A stretch of DNA of 64,000 nt from Streptomyces katrae (GTDB lineage Bacteria; Actinomycetota; Actinomycetes; Streptomycetales; Streptomycetaceae). The notes below the pieces were generated by a model. That model did not search any database and had not been told where the DNA came from. It saw only the letters and a program-made list of their open reading frames with translations. Position numbers and translations under genes: made by a program. Where the stretch lies: contig NZ_JNZY01000014.1 of assembly GCF_000717655.1 (NCBI RefSeq), positions 145,330 through 209,329 of the forward strand. The letters run 5' to 3'. Of this stretch, positions 53,402-62,527 are shown piece by piece; the stretch's first letter is position 1; each line of letters begins with the position of its first letter.

Positions 53402-55222
53402 CTTCGTCCCCCCTGCGGCCACCGTCGCGTACTGCTCGCGCACTTCCCGGTAGCGCAGCAGCTCCGCCGCCACCGGCTCCAGCACCCTGGCCCGACCGCA
53501 GCCGGCCGCCGCCTGCCGCAGCCGCCGCTCCGCGTCCTGCCCGTACCGCCGCGCCGGGCCCCGGGCGGCGATCGAGCAGGTCCACTCCACCAGCGGTCCG
53601 CCGACGATGCCCGCCACCATCAGCAGCACCGGCGGCATCAGGCGCGGCTCCAGGACCCCGACGATCTGCCCGACGAGCCACAGCCCGCCGTAGATCTGCA
53701 GCAGCGTCATCGCCGCCTGCGCCAGCACCGCCGCAGGCCACCACGCCGGCCGCGGAGGCTTGGCGCTCGGCACCGTCACCGCCGGCCCGAGCGTGACCGC
53801 GATCTCGTCCAGTGACTCCGGGAGCTGTTCGGCGCCGCGCACCGCGGTCTCCCGTACCGCTTGCGCCCAGGCGTCGGGCAGCCCGTCGGCCGCCGCGTCG
53901 GCGACCGTCCGCACGGCCTGTTCCACCCGCTGACGCGCGGTCACCTCCTCCTCGACCGGCGTCTGCGCGGTCGCGGGCCCCCGGCCGCCGATCACCGCGA
54001 GGGCGGCCAGCCCGGCCAGCGTGCGCGGGGCGCGCCGGCTCTCGTACCACCGCCACAGCCGCAGCCACGGGGTGCCGCACGCCTTGCCGGCATTGCGCCG
54101 CCAGGCCCGTTCGGCGGCCAGCCCGGCCGCGTACGCCCCGACCGCCTCCGCGAGCCGGTCCTCGAACTCGGCGCGCGCCGCCTCCCCGATCTCCGGCCCC
54201 GGATGGCCGTCGGCCACGTACAGCGGGCGCAGGCGCATGGCCGCCCGGTCGACATCGGCGGAGATCCGCCGGGTCGCGGCGCCCTTCTCCTGGGTGAACT
54301 GTGCGAGGAGGTCGCGGAGTTCCCCGACGCCCTCGCCGGTCAGCGCCGACAGCCCGAGGACGGTGGCGCCGGGCTCGTCGTGCTCGCCGAGGGCGATGCC
54401 GTCGTCGTCCAGCAGCCGCCGCAGGTCGTCCAGTACGAGGTCCGCCGACTCGCCGGGCAGCCGGTCCACCTGGTTCAGCACGACGAACGTCACCTCGGCG
54501 TGCCCGGCCAGCGGCCGCAGGTACCGCTCGTGCAGCACCGCGTCGGCGTACTTCTCCGGGTCGACCACCCACACCACGGCGTCGACGAGGGCGAGCACCC
54601 GGTCCACGTGGTCGCGGTGGGCGCCGACCGCGGAGTCCAGGTCCGGCAGGTCCACGAGGACCATCCCGCGCAGCGCCCCGTTCTCCGAGGTCTCGCGCGG
54701 CCGGCGGCGCAGCCTGCCCGGGATCTCGAGGCGGTCGAGCAGCCCGGCCGCGCCGTCCGACCAGCTGCACGCGATGGGCGCGGCGGTCGTCGGCCTGCGC
54801 AGCCCCGTCTCGGAAATCTGCACTCCGGCGAGTGAATTGAAGAGCGTGGACTTGCCGCTTCCGGTGGCTCCGGCGATCGCGACGACCGTGTGCTGCGGCG
54901 ACAGCCCGCGCCGTGCGGCCGCCTCGTCGAGCACCCGGCCGGCCTCGGCGAGGGTCTTTCCGTCGAGCCGGGTCCGTGAGAGCCCGACCAGCTGGCGCAG
55001 CGCCTCGAGGCGCGTGCGCAGCGCCTGTCCCTCGGGGCTGAGCGGCGGCGAGGGCGCCTTGCCCCCGTCGCTGCCGGCGCCGGAGACGGCACGGACGAGC
55101 GCGTCGTCGCCCTCGTCCCCGTCGTCGGTGTCCAGGTCCACGTCGATCCCGCCGACGCGGCGCGAGCGTGCGATGAATCCGTCGTCCCAGCGGTCGTCGG
55201 TGCGGTCGGTCAAGGCGGTCAC
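53381..55222 (-). CDS. dynB: Dynamin-like GTPase DynB
   Basis: Large GTPase of 613 aa. After an acidic N-terminus, the G1 loop is AIAGATGSGKSTLFN, G3 is VDLPDLDS and G4 is LNQVD. Two hydrophobic segments in the C-terminal third (about 495-550: PPRPAWWPAAVLAQAAM and on, then LMPPVLLMVAGIVGG) anchor it in the membrane. DynA and DynB stabilise FtsZ rings during sporulation septation in Streptomyces. It follows dynA by 4 nt and precedes ssbB, consistent with that locus. Confidence 0.88.
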   Translation of the reverse strand: MTALTDRTDDRWDDGFIARSRRVGGIDVDLDTDDGDEGDDALVRAVSGAGSDGGKAPSPPLSPEGQALRTRLEALRQLVGLSRTRLDGKTLAEAGRVLDEAAARRGLSPQHTVVAIAGATGSGKSTLFNSLAGVQISETGLRRPTTAAPIACSWSDGAAGLLDRLEIPGRLRRRPRETSENGALRGMVLVDLPDLDSAVGAHRDHVDRVLALVDAVVWVVDPEKYADAVLHERYLRPLAGHAEVTFVVLNQVDRLPGESADLVLDDLRRLLDDDGIALGEHDEPGATVLGLSALTGEGVGELRDLLAQFTQEKGAATRRISADVDRAAMRLRPLYVADGHPGPEIGEAARAEFEDRLAEAVGAYAAGLAAERAWRRNAGKACGTPWLRLWRWYESRRAPRTLAGLAALAVIGGRGPATAQTPVEEEVTARQRVEQAVRTVADAAADGLPDAWAQAVRETAVRGAEQLPESLDEIAVTLGPAVTVPSAKPPRPAWWPAAVLAQAAMTLLQIYGGLWLVGQIVGVLEPRLMPPVLLMVAGIVGGPLVEWTCSIAARGPARRYGQDAERRLRQAAAGCGRARVLEPVAAELLRYREVREQYATVAAGGTKLSTTRQ

Positions 55223-55226
55223 CGCG

Positions 55227-56849
55227 TCACCTCTCCTTCTGCAGTAGGGACAGCGCGGCGATCAGCTCGGCCTGCGGTTCCGGCGTCACTTCGAGCGCCT
55301 CCAGCGGGGCCAGCCGACGGTCCCGTTCGGCTCGCAGCACCTGCTCCAGGTGCTGCGCGACCAGTTCGCCGCCCCGGTCGCGCAGCCGTACGGCGGCCTG
55401 TACGCCGATCCGCTCGGCGAGCTTCTCCCCGGCGGGCCGGGCCCGCTTGCCGCCGAGGAGGGCCGCGACGAGCAGGGCGGCGATCCCGTCGGGATCGGGC
55501 GCGGGCTGCTTGTCGAGCCGGGAGACCTCGTCCTCGGCGAGTTCCTCCAGTACGCGCCGCCAACGCCGTACGGCCATGCCGATACGTTCCGACGCCTCCC
55601 GGTCGGGTCCGGGCAGCTGCACCGCCCCGGCGGCCGGCTCGCGCCGCCAGGCCTGGGCGATCCGCTCGTCGGCGGCGGCCACCGCGCACTGGAGCAGCGC
55701 GGCGAGCGACTCGGCGAGCGAGTCGAGCAGTTCGTCGGCGGTGGTGTCGAGGGGGTAGCCGCGCCACCGGGTCAGCGCGTCCCCGGCCAGTACGGCGCCC
55801 TGGTCGAGCCGGTTGCGGACCCGCTTGCCCTCCCTGCGGTACGCGTCCTCCACGGCCGAGGTCAGCCGTACGGAGGCGGCGTACTGGGCGGCGACGGCGG
55901 ATGCCAGCTCCGGCATCCGGCGCCCGAGGGAGTCCAGCGCGCCGAGCGCGGTGCGCCCGACGGCGTACTGCCGGGCGGCGGGGTCCTGGGCGTGGTGGGC
56001 GAGCCACGCGAAGAGCGGGGCGACGGCGCTGGCCGGCAGCAGCCCGCCCTCGCCGGCCGATTCGGGCAGCTCGGGCACCGTGAACCGCGGGACGTCGCCC
56101 AGGCCGGCCCGGGTGAGCAGGGCCCCGTACTGCCGCGAGACCTCGGTGAGCACCTGGTGCGGGACCCGGTCGAGGACGATGATCAGGGTGGCCTTGTACT
56201 GCTTGGCGGTGCGCAGCAGGTGCCAGGGCACGGCGTCGGCGTACCGCGAGGCGGTGGTGACCATGACCCAGACGTCGGCGGCGCAGATGAGCTCGGCGGC
56301 GAGTGTCCGGTTCTCGACGACGAGGGAGTCGATGTCGGGGGCGTCGAGGAGGGCGAGCCCGCGCGGCAGACCGGCGACGGTCTCGATCCGCAGCTCGCGG
56401 GTGGCGGCGGTGTTCCCGAATCCGCGGGGGGAGCCGCGGTGCGGGCCGGGGAGGGGGTCGTCCTCGCCGGGCGGGGCCCAGACCCGCATCAGGTCGGGCA
56501 GGACCCGCATTCCGGCGAACCAGTGATGGTCATCCGGATGGCAGACGAGTACGGGGGTGCGTGTCGTGGGCCGGAGCACGCCGGCTTCACTCACTTGGCG
56601 CCCCACGAGGGAGTTGACGAGAGTGGACTTACCGGCCCCGGTGGACCCGCCGACGACGGCGAGCAGCGGCGCCTCGGGCGCCTTCAGCCGGGGTACGAGG
56701 TAGTCGTCGAGCTGCGCGAGCAGCTCGGCTCTGGTCTGGCGGGCGCGCGGGGCGCCGGGCAGGGGCAGCGGCAGACGCACGGACGCGACCCGGTCGCGCA
56801 GGGCGGACAGGGCATCGAGCAGCTGAGGCCGAACATCCAAGGTCACCAC
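55227..56849 (-). CDS. dynA: Dynamin-like GTPase DynA
   Basis: GTPase of about 540 aa from GTG read at 56849 (the next codon, at 56846, is also GTG); upstream in-frame residues look non-coding and no strong ribosome site decides. G1 is [16 protein letters not shown]3 LLDAPDIDS and the G4-like motif LDRV. The C-terminal half is helical (stalk-like) without membrane segments, as expected for DynA, which is recruited by DynB. The promoter region to the right contains GACAC at 56933-56937, the core of WhiA sites, which may link it to sporulation control. Confidence 0.86.
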   Translation of the reverse strand: MVTLDVRPQLLDALSALRDRVASVRLPLPLPGAPRARQTRAELLAQLDDYLVPRLKAPEAPLLAVVGGSTGAGKSTLVNSLVGRQVSEAGVLRPTTRTPVLVCHPDDHHWFAGMRVLPDLMRVWAPPGEDDPLPGPHRGSPRGFGNTAATRELRIETVAGLPRGLALLDAPDIDSLVVENRTLAAELICAADVWVMVTTASRYADAVPWHLLRTAKQYKATLIIVLDRVPHQVLTEVSRQYGALLTRAGLGDVPRFTVPELPESAGEGGLLPASAVAPLFAWLAHHAQDPAARQYAVGRTALGALDSLGRRMPELASAVAAQYAASVRLTSAVEDAYRREGKRVRNRLDQGAVLAGDALTRWRGYPLDTTADELLDSLAESLAALLQCAVAAADERIAQAWRREPAAGAVQLPGPDREASERIGMAVRRWRRVLEELAEDEVSRLDKQPAPDPDGIAALLVAALLGGKRARPAGEKLAERIGVQAAVRLRDRGGELVAQHLEQVLRAERDRRLAPLEALEVTPEPQAELIAALSLLQKER

Positions 56850-57172
56850 ATGCGAAGAATGCCCAATTTGGGACCATTTTTGAAGCTTATACGCCCTCTG
56901 CGCGCCGACCGCGACTCCAGTGGGACCTTTTGGACACAGCGGACGAGTGGGGCGCAGGCATAACGAGTGCACAACACCAGGCCCGCCGCGGCGCAAAAGC
57001 GGTGCGCGAATCGCACCTGCCTGCGATTATCGGGACCGCTTCACCGAACCTCCACATCGTGGCACGCGGGTGAAGCAACCGGGACAAGGCGGCCGGAGCC
57101 CTATCCTTGACCCGGTCCGGACAGCAGTCCCACCCCCACCTTGGGGCTCCAGGCCACCACGGCCACCTTCCG

Positions 57173-57245
57173 GCCCCCGTAGCTCAGTGGATAGAGCAGG
57201 TGCCTTCTAAGCACTTGGCCGCAGGTTCGAGTCCTGCCGGGGGCA
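57173..57245 (+). tRNA. tRNA-Arg (anticodon UCU)
   Basis: A 73-nt cloverleaf. The acceptor stem GCCCCCG pairs with CGGGGGC plus discriminator A; the D-arm is AGCTCAGTGGATAGAGCA; anticodon TCT is at 57206-57208; the T-arm is GCAGGTTCGAGTCCTGC. CCA is not encoded. It decodes the rare codon AGA. Confidence 0.97.
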
Positions 57246-57264
57246 CTCTCCACGTCCCACCCTC

Positions 57265-57289
57265 AGGCCCTCCTCTCGGAGGGCCTTTC
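57265..57289 (+). terminator. Terminator after tRNA-Arg
   Basis: AGGCCCTCC-TCTC-GGAGGGCCT, a perfect 9-bp stem followed by TTCT. Confidence 0.9.
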
Positions 57290-57376
57290 TGCTGGTCAGA
57301 GGCACCCCAACGTGACGCCGACAGCACTGCCGCAAGCCCCGGAACCCCCTGCCCGGAGTCCGGGGCTGTCCGGCTG

Positions 57377-57672
57377 TCACCGGGTTCTTGCGAGTGGCCA
57401 CGGAGAATACGCGGTGAAGTTCTCCGCGGCCCTCAGCCGTCCTCCGGCACCTCGGGGAGGTCTCCCCCGCTCTCGATCCGTCGCTCGAGATCGGCGAGCT
57501 GCCCGCTGACACACCGTGCATAAACGGCCAGCAGGACCGGGACACCGTTACCCGGCCAGTCGGCCACCTACGCCGGCGGCACGCCGTCGTTCAGCCAATT
57601 AGTCAGACAGGTATGGCGCAAGTCGTACACCCGCTTCCCGAGGGGCGACGCCACTTCCTCCGGCGTCAGCGC
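57377..57672 (-). pseudogene. C-terminal relic of a tyrosine integrase
   Basis: The minus strand reads ALTPEEVASPLGKRVYDLRH then TCLTNWLNDGVPPA, an amber stop where Gln is usual, then VADWPGNGVPVLLAVYARC and SGQLADLERRIESGGDLPE. A frame change follows, and a last piece AENFTAYSPWPLARTR ends at 57377. This is the end of the catalytic domain of an actinomycete ICE/prophage integrase, with the RH..L box and the nucleophile Tyr still recognisable. The N-terminal three quarters are gone. Its place beside the tRNA 3' end marks a former integration site. Confidence 0.85.
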
Positions 57673-57821
57673 GCGGCTGGCTGGCCCTCTTGCCGCGGGT
57701 TGGGCAGTGGGGGGATCGGGTGCGTAGGGCGTTGATCTTGCGGGAGGCCGAAGAAGACGGGGCCGGCCACGGCTCCAGTGCGCCCTGGTGTGGGAGGGCG
57801 GTGGTGCGGGAGGGTGGCCGG

Positions 57822-58583
57822 ATGGCGGACGGATCTGTTGAGCGGGCGCGGTCGTTCGGGGTGGCTGCCCGGCGGTACGGGGATCACCGGCCCTCGTATC
57901 CGGATGGGCTGTTCGATGCCTTGGAGGAGGTTTCCGGGGTTGCGCTGGGTGGGGCGCGGGTTGCCGATGTCGGGGCCGGGACCGGGATCGCGACTGAGGT
58001 GTTGTACGGCCGCGGGGCTCGGGTGGTCGGCGTCGAGCCGGGGGCGGGGATGGCCGCGGAGTTCCGGCGGCGTCACCCGCGCATTCCGCTCGTGCGGGGG
58101 GAGGGGGATCGGCTGCCGTTCGTGTCCGGGTCCCTGGACCTCCTTACGTACGCGCAGTCCTGGCACTGGACCGACCCGGCCCGGTCCGGGCCCGAAGCCC
58201 TGCGCGTGCTGCGGCCCGGCGGGGCGCTGGCCGTCTGGTCGAACGACCCGGACGTCGGCGTCGGGTGGATCGCCGACCAGCAGGCGCGGATCGAGGAGAG
58301 GTTCGGTCCCGGTTGGTACATCAACGAACGTCCGCGGTCGCAGGGCGGCTTGGAGTTCACCACCCGGGTGCTGCGCTGGTCCCGCCGGGTCCCCATCGAT
58401 GTCCACCTCGCCAAGCTGGGCACGCATTCCCTCTTTCTGATCGGACGGCCCGGGACCGACGAGTTCCTGGACGGGGAGAGGGAGCATTTGTTCCGGCTGT
58501 TCCCGGAGGGGACGGTTCGAGAGCATTACCTCGTCGACCTGCGGGTTGCGCGGGTGGGTCAGCCGAAGGGGCCCTGGACGTAG
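57822..58583 (+). CDS. Class I SAM-dependent methyltransferase
   Basis: Protein of 253 aa, ATG at 57822 with GGGAGGG upstream. The SAM motif is [20 protein letters not shown]; next come VGVEPGAGM and the UbiE/tam-like QSWHWTDP. The substrate is unknown. The gene sits between an integrase relic and a pstB relic, and its last eight codons overlap the 3' end of the latter in antisense. The natural C-terminus may therefore have been replaced by this junction. It is probably cargo of, or was trapped by, the former element. Confidence 0.85.
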   Translation: MADGSVERARSFGVAARRYGDHRPSYPDGLFDALEEVSGVALGGARVADVGAGTGIATEVLYGRGARVVGVEPGAGMAAEFRRRHPRIPLVRGEGDRLPFVSGSLDLLTYAQSWHWTDPARSGPEALRVLRPGGALAVWSNDPDVGVGWIADQQARIEERFGPGWYINERPRSQGGLEFTTRVLRWSRRVPIDVHLAKLGTHSLFLIGRPGTDEFLDGEREHLFRLFPEGTVREHYLVDLRVARVGQPKGPWT

Positions 58584-58884
58584 TCCTCCGTGCGGGGGTC
58601 CGTCGGGTGGGGAACACGGCTTCGGTGGGGCCGTGTTCGACGAGGGCGATGACGATGGTGACCTCGTCGGCCAATTCCCGGATCGTCTCCTCGATACGGC
58701 ACGTGGAGGTCGGGTCCAGCGCCGGCCAGGGCTCGTCCATCAGCAGGATCTGCGGGCGCAGCGCAAGGGAGCGGGTGATGCACGGGCGCGCGCTGACCGC
58801 CCGAGAGAGGGCCGCCCGGCCGGCGCAGGCGGTCCCGGGCCTCCTTCCACAGGCGGCCTTGGTCAGGCGTTCCCGTACGAGGTC
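58559..58884 (-). pseudogene. Relic of phosphate ABC transporter ATPase gene pstB
   Basis: Pieces in different minus frames reconstruct the C-terminal half of Pst[25 protein letters not shown], the signature PLSGGQR, then after a frame change [20 protein letters not shown] with [16 protein letters not shown] and EVTIVIA, and VEHGPTEAV. About 25 codons containing the switch-His (VTHN) region are deleted before that last piece. After another frame change it ends [10 protein letters not shown] and stop. At least three lesions make it non-functional. The rest of the pst operon is absent. Confidence 0.85.
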
Positions 58885-58948
58885 GCCCCTCTCGGCCCCC
58901 GGAGCGCGCGTCCCCGTGAGGGGGCGCACGAGGGAGCGCAGAACCCGG

Positions 58949-58983
58949 CCGGTCCCGCCCGACGGGGGTGCGGGCGGGACCGG
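58949..58983 (-). terminator. Terminator after the phospholipase gene
   Basis: Perfect 13-bp stem (58949-58961 with 58971-58983) and a 9-nt loop, downstream of the gene at 59019-59516. Confidence 0.85.
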
Positions 58984-59018
58984 AGGGCAAAGGAGAACCG
59001 GGCCGATCACGGGACGGC

Positions 59019-59516
59019 TCAGGCGGCGGGCACGTCCTGCGGCACGTCCTGCGGCACGTCCTGCGGGGCGACGCCGAAGGCCTTGACGGCCTGGTAGTAG
59101 GTCCACGCGGTGCTGTCGCAGGATCCCTTCTTCACACCCGAGTAGGCCGAGCAGACCCGCTTCAGGTCCGCGTAGAGGGCATCGTCCAGGCGGGACTTGC
59201 TGGCCGGCAATGCACCTGTGGCCTTGTAGTTGCGGTAGCCGAAGTCGTGGCGGGCGCACGACATCTGGAAGGGGAACCCGAACGGGTTGTCGGGCGAGGT
59301 CGTGCAGTAGTCCGTCGACCAGTCGAAGCCGTACGCCGCCCAATTGCCCTGGTTGCCGCGCGCCGCGGCCCAGGCGTTGTAGCTGGTGGCGCTGGTCTGT
59401 GTCCACGTACCGAGGACCTGCGGCTTGTCGGCCGGGACGGCCGACGCGGGGGTCGCGACGACGAGTACGGCGGCCACGGCCACCGATGCGAGGAGAGGAG
59501 CGGGACGACGGCGCAT
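59019..59516 (-). CDS. Secreted prokaryotic phospholipase A2
   Basis: Exported enzyme of 165 aa; ATG read at 59516 with GGAGGAA 5 nt upstream. Signal peptide of about 26 residues ([19 protein letters not shown]). The catalytic His-Asp pair is in [11 protein letters not shown], calcium-loop residues precede it (FDWSTDYC), and four Cys can form two disulphides. It hydrolyses the sn-2 ester of phospholipids outside the cell. The C-terminus is a QDVP repeat (three units) encoded by an exact 12-bp triplication. An 11-bp tandem direct repeat lies about 95-115 bp upstream of the start codon. Confidence 0.93.
   Translation of the reverse strand: MRRRPAPLLASVAVAAVLVVATPASAVPADKPQVLGTWTQTSATSYNAWAAARGNQGNWAAYGFDWSTDYCTTSPDNPFGFPFQMSCARHDFGYRNYKATGALPASKSRLDDALYADLKRVCSAYSGVKKGSCDSTAWTYYQAVKAFGVAPQDVPQDVPQDVPAA
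59029..59064 (-). repeat. 12-bp triplication at the phospholipase C-terminus
   Basis: Three exact copies of GGCACGTCCTGC at 59029, 59041 and 59053, encoding QDVP-type units on the minus strand. Copy number could vary by slippage. Confidence 0.93.
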
Positions 59517-59609
59517 GGCATTCCTCCGGGACGGGGGTGGGGCCGCCCGGGGGTAACCCCCGGTACGGCGTCGGGTCCCACCTTCGGGGCACGTCCTATC
59601 GCCGCCCCT

Positions 59610-59631
59610 TAACGCCGCTATAACGCCGCTA
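59610..59631. promoter_or_regulatory. Perfect 11-bp tandem direct repeat upstream of phospholipase gene
   Basis: TAACGCCGCTA occurs twice in a row. Adjacent 11-bp direct repeats, one helical turn apart, are the binding geometry of OmpR/PhoP-type and SARP regulators. The sequence is not the PHO box GTTCACC. Confidence 0.55.
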
Positions 59632-59787
59632 GCCGAGCCGTGGTGTCGGCATGACGGGGGGTCAGTGAAGGCTCCTGGGCTGACCGGGGCAGCTCTCAGG
59701 TAGGACGCGGTATCAGACTTCCGGCAGACATCGGGTTCGTCCTGGGGAGGGACGCGCACGGGAGCGCCGCGGCCGAGACTGGATCGC

Positions 59788-60312
59788 ATGAACCGCCGTC
59801 CCCTCGTCATCGCCGCCGCCACCGTGGGAGTCGTCGCCACCGCCGCCTTCGCGCTGCCCAACCTCCCGCCCAACCCGTTGACCGACTCCATCAACGACCG
59901 GGTCTTCAAGGAGAAGAGCAAGCACTTCGCGACCGCCGCCGATGCGCCCACCCGCGACGGGAAGGCCTTCGCGCTGCCGTCCTGGGTGCCCGAGGACGCC
60001 ACCGACATACGCATACGCGTGCGCAGCACCGGCGAGGCCAGGCTGATCCGCTTCACGCTCGGAGCGACCCCGCTGGACGGCCCGCAATGCGCCGCGGGCA
60101 CGCCGAACGACCAGGGCGGGCGGAAGCTGAGCGCCAAGTGGTGGCCGCACGGCACCCGGGCCGAGGAGCGGCCCGAGTGCAGGGACTTCTACCAGTACCA
60201 GGTCGCCGTGCGCGGCAAGCGGGTCTACGCCTGGACCGACGGGACCCCTTCGCCGGGGGCGAAGACGCAGGACGGCTCCCCGGCGACGGCCCACGCACGC
60301 AGCCGCGGCTAG
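59788..60312 (+). CDS. Secreted hypothetical protein
   Basis: Protein of 174 aa from ATG at 59788. The signal peptide or anchor is IAAATVGVVATAAFA. The mature part is soluble, with two Cys (ECRD, QCAAG) and the block ATDIRIRVRSTGEARLIRFT. No enzyme motif is seen. Its stop TAG shares the tetranucleotide CTAG with the stop of the convergent hydrolase gene. Confidence 0.8.
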   Translation: MNRRPLVIAAATVGVVATAAFALPNLPPNPLTDSINDRVFKEKSKHFATAADAPTRDGKAFALPSWVPEDATDIRIRVRSTGEARLIRFTLGATPLDGPQCAAGTPNDQGGRKLSAKWWPHGTRAEERPECRDFYQYQVAVRGKRVYAWTDGTPSPGAKTQDGSPATAHARSRG

Positions 60313-61082
60313 TTCTCGCGTTCGAGTGCGGCGGCGGTGGCCCGGGCGAAGGCCTCCGGGTTGTCGAGCATGATGTTGTGGCCGCAGTCCGGAACGGGGA
60401 CCACGGACACCCCGGCGGCCTCCAGGGCGTCGGCCCCGGCGAGGGCCCCGTCGGCCGCCGGCAGCAGGTAGGTGCGCGGGATCTTCAGCTCGAGCAGCAG
60501 CTCGCGCATGGTCGGCGTCGTGCCGGCCGCGAGGTGTACGGCGGTGCGGTGCAGGGCCGTACGGTCCGCCAGGCGCATGGTGGACCACCAGTGCGCGCCG
60601 ACCCGGTCGCGCACCTCGGCCCAGCCGCCGGCCAGGAACTCCTCCTCGGTGTAGGAGGCGATCCCGCTGCTGCCGGCGGTGCGCGGGACGACCGGCACCG
60701 GGTCCAGGTTGGCGTCGACCAGCACCAGCCGGGAGACCAGGCGGGGGTGCCGGTGGGCGAGCACGATGGCCACGGCGCCGCCCATGCTGTGGGCGATCAG
60801 TTCGACCCCGGTCGCACCGGCCGCATCCAGGGCGGCCGCCAGGGTGTCGGCGTGCGCCTCGAGGGTGTACGGGAAACCCTCGGGCCGGTCGCTGTGTCCG
60901 TGCCCCAGCAGGTCGACCAGCAGCGAGCGGCGGCCCGCGAGGAGCGGGTGCACGGCGCTCGCGGCGAAGTAGGCGGGCGAGGTCGATCCCAGCCCGTGCA
61001 CGTACACCCGGGCGGGTTCCTCCCCGGGCAGCTCGACCCAGCGGATGAGGTCATCTTCCGGCGTGACGGCGGCACTTCTCAT
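60309..61082 (-). CDS. Alpha/beta hydrolase
   Basis: Protein of 257 aa; ATG read at 61082 with AAGGGAG upstream. The oxyanion region is VHGLGS, the nucleophile elbow is AHSMGG (Ser), and the late His is in DCGHNIM. No signal peptide. It resembles small esterases and haloalkane-type hydrolases; the substrate is unknown. Confidence 0.88.
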   Translation of the reverse strand: MRSAAVTPEDDLIRWVELPGEEPARVYVHGLGSTSPAYFAASAVHPLLAGRRSLLVDLLGHGHSDRPEGFPYTLEAHADTLAAALDAAGATGVELIAHSMGGAVAIVLAHRHPRLVSRLVLVDANLDPVPVVPRTAGSSGIASYTEEEFLAGGWAEVRDRVGAHWWSTMRLADRTALHRTAVHLAAGTTPTMRELLLELKIPRTYLLPAADGALAGADALEAAGVSVVPVPDCGHNIMLDNPEAFARATAAALEREN

Positions 61083-61171
61083 CTGGAGCTCCCTTGATCG
61101 GCTGATCAACTGACCGGCGAGAGGAAGAGGTTAACCAGGGCCGCCTCGAACGCCTGGTCTACCCTCATCGG

Positions 61172-61870
61172 GTGAGTACGTACGTGAACCGCCTCGGCGC
61201 GGACCCGCAGCGGACCGGCGAGGTCCCGACGGGGACGGCCGTGACGGTGTGGTCCCTGGACACCACCCTCGACGTGGTCGGCGGCCACCGCATCGACGGG
61301 GCCACGGCGATCCTGGACGCGAACGAGCGGGACCGGGCCGGGCGGCTGCTGCGGGCAGAGGACCGGCACCGCTACCTCGCCTCCCACGTCGGGCTGCGGG
61401 TGCTGCTCGGCGGCTACCTCGGGCTGGCCCCGCAGGACGTCGCCCTGGTCCGGGAGGACTGCCCGTGCTGCGACGGCCCGCACGGGCGGCCGGCGGTGGC
61501 GGGAGGCGCGGTGCAGTTCTCGCTCTCGCACAGTGACGACCTGGCGTACCTCGCGTTCGCGGGGGTGCCCGTCGGGATCGACGTGGAGGCGACCCCGAGT
61601 GCAGCGGCGGTGGCGGACGTCCTGCCCAGCCTGCATCCGGCGGAGACCGCGGAGCTCTCCGCACTGCCCGTGGCGGAGCGGCCGGAGGCACTGGCCCGCC
61701 TGTGGGCGCGCAAGGAGGCCTACTTCAAGGGCACCGGGACCGGCCTGGCCCTGGGTCTGGCCGACCCGTACGTCGGCTCGGGCCCCGACCCGGCGCCCGT
61801 CCCCGGCTGGCAGGTGACGGACCTCCCGTCCCCGCCGGCCTACGCGGCAGCCCTCGCCCTCCGCACCTGA
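61172..61870 (+). CDS. Sfp-type 4'-phosphopantetheinyl transferase
   Basis: Protein of 232 aa, GTG at 61172. The two magnesium and CoA-binding motifs are VGIDVE and WARKEAYFKG, with FSLSHS before them. It activates carrier proteins of polyketide, peptide or fatty-acid synthases. No biosynthetic cluster is adjacent, so it probably serves carrier proteins encoded elsewhere. The 231 bp after it contain no gene that I can support. Confidence 0.92.
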   Translation: MSTYVNRLGADPQRTGEVPTGTAVTVWSLDTTLDVVGGHRIDGATAILDANERDRAGRLLRAEDRHRYLASHVGLRVLLGGYLGLAPQDVALVREDCPCCDGPHGRPAVAGGAVQFSLSHSDDLAYLAFAGVPVGIDVEATPSAAAVADVLPSLHPAETAELSALPVAERPEALARLWARKEAYFKGTGTGLALGLADPYVGSGPDPAPVPGWQVTDLPSPPAYAAALALRT

Positions 61871-62101
61871 CCCACCGCCCGGCCCCGGCAACTCCACCCG
61901 CCCGCCGGGATCCCCCGCCCGCCAGCCGGCGCGCGCAGCGGGAAACCGTCCGGAGGTACGGCCCGCACGGGCAGCCGCGGTCGAGCGCACCGCCGCCGGA
62001 AGGGTTCGCCACGCCGTCGGGAAATCAAGGTCTCCGCCCGCCATGCGCCCATTATTGAAATCTCCCCAGGCTGGAGCCCGGGGCTTCACGGGAGAAATCT
62101 G

Positions 62102-62524
62102 GTGACCGCCATGGACATCCGCCCTGCCCGCACCGTCGCCGAACTCCAGGCCGCGGAGGGGCTTTTCGACGGCCCCGCCCGACTCGACTGGTCCGAGCGC
62201 TTCCTCTCCGCGCCGGGACACCTGATGCTGATCGCCTACGTCGACGACATCCCCGCCGGCATGGTCTCCGGGGTCGAGATGAGCCACCCCGACAAGGGCA
62301 CCGAGATGTGCCTGTACGAGCTCTCCGTCGACGAGGGCTACCGGCGCCGCGGCATCGGCCGCGCCCTGACCGAGGCCCTCGCCGACGAGGCCAAGGCGCG
62401 CGGCTGCTACGGCATGTGGGTGGGAGTCGACACCGACAACGAGGCCGCCCTCGCCACCTACGCCTCCGCCGGCTCCCGCGACGAGGGCGTCTTCGCCATG
62501 CGCGGCTGGCCCCTCGCCGGCTAA
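62102..62524 (+). CDS. GNAT-family N-acetyltransferase
   Basis: Protein of 140 aa; GTG at 62102 with CGGGAGA upstream, ATG at 62111 as alternative. Acetyl-CoA loop: LYELSVDEGYRRRGIGRAL. The pattern resembles small acetyltransferases near the AAC(3)-I group, but the substrate is open. Confidence 0.9.
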   Translation: MTAMDIRPARTVAELQAAEGLFDGPARLDWSERFLSAPGHLMLIAYVDDIPAGMVSGVEMSHPDKGTEMCLYELSVDEGYRRRGIGRALTEALADEAKARGCYGMWVGVDTDNEAALATYASAGSRDEGVFAMRGWPLAG

Positions 62525-62527
62525 GGG

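Noticed and set aside
57246..57376. Second att-like copy of the tRNA-Arg 3' end
   Set aside because: I could not find a repeat of the T-arm/acceptor sequence in the window.
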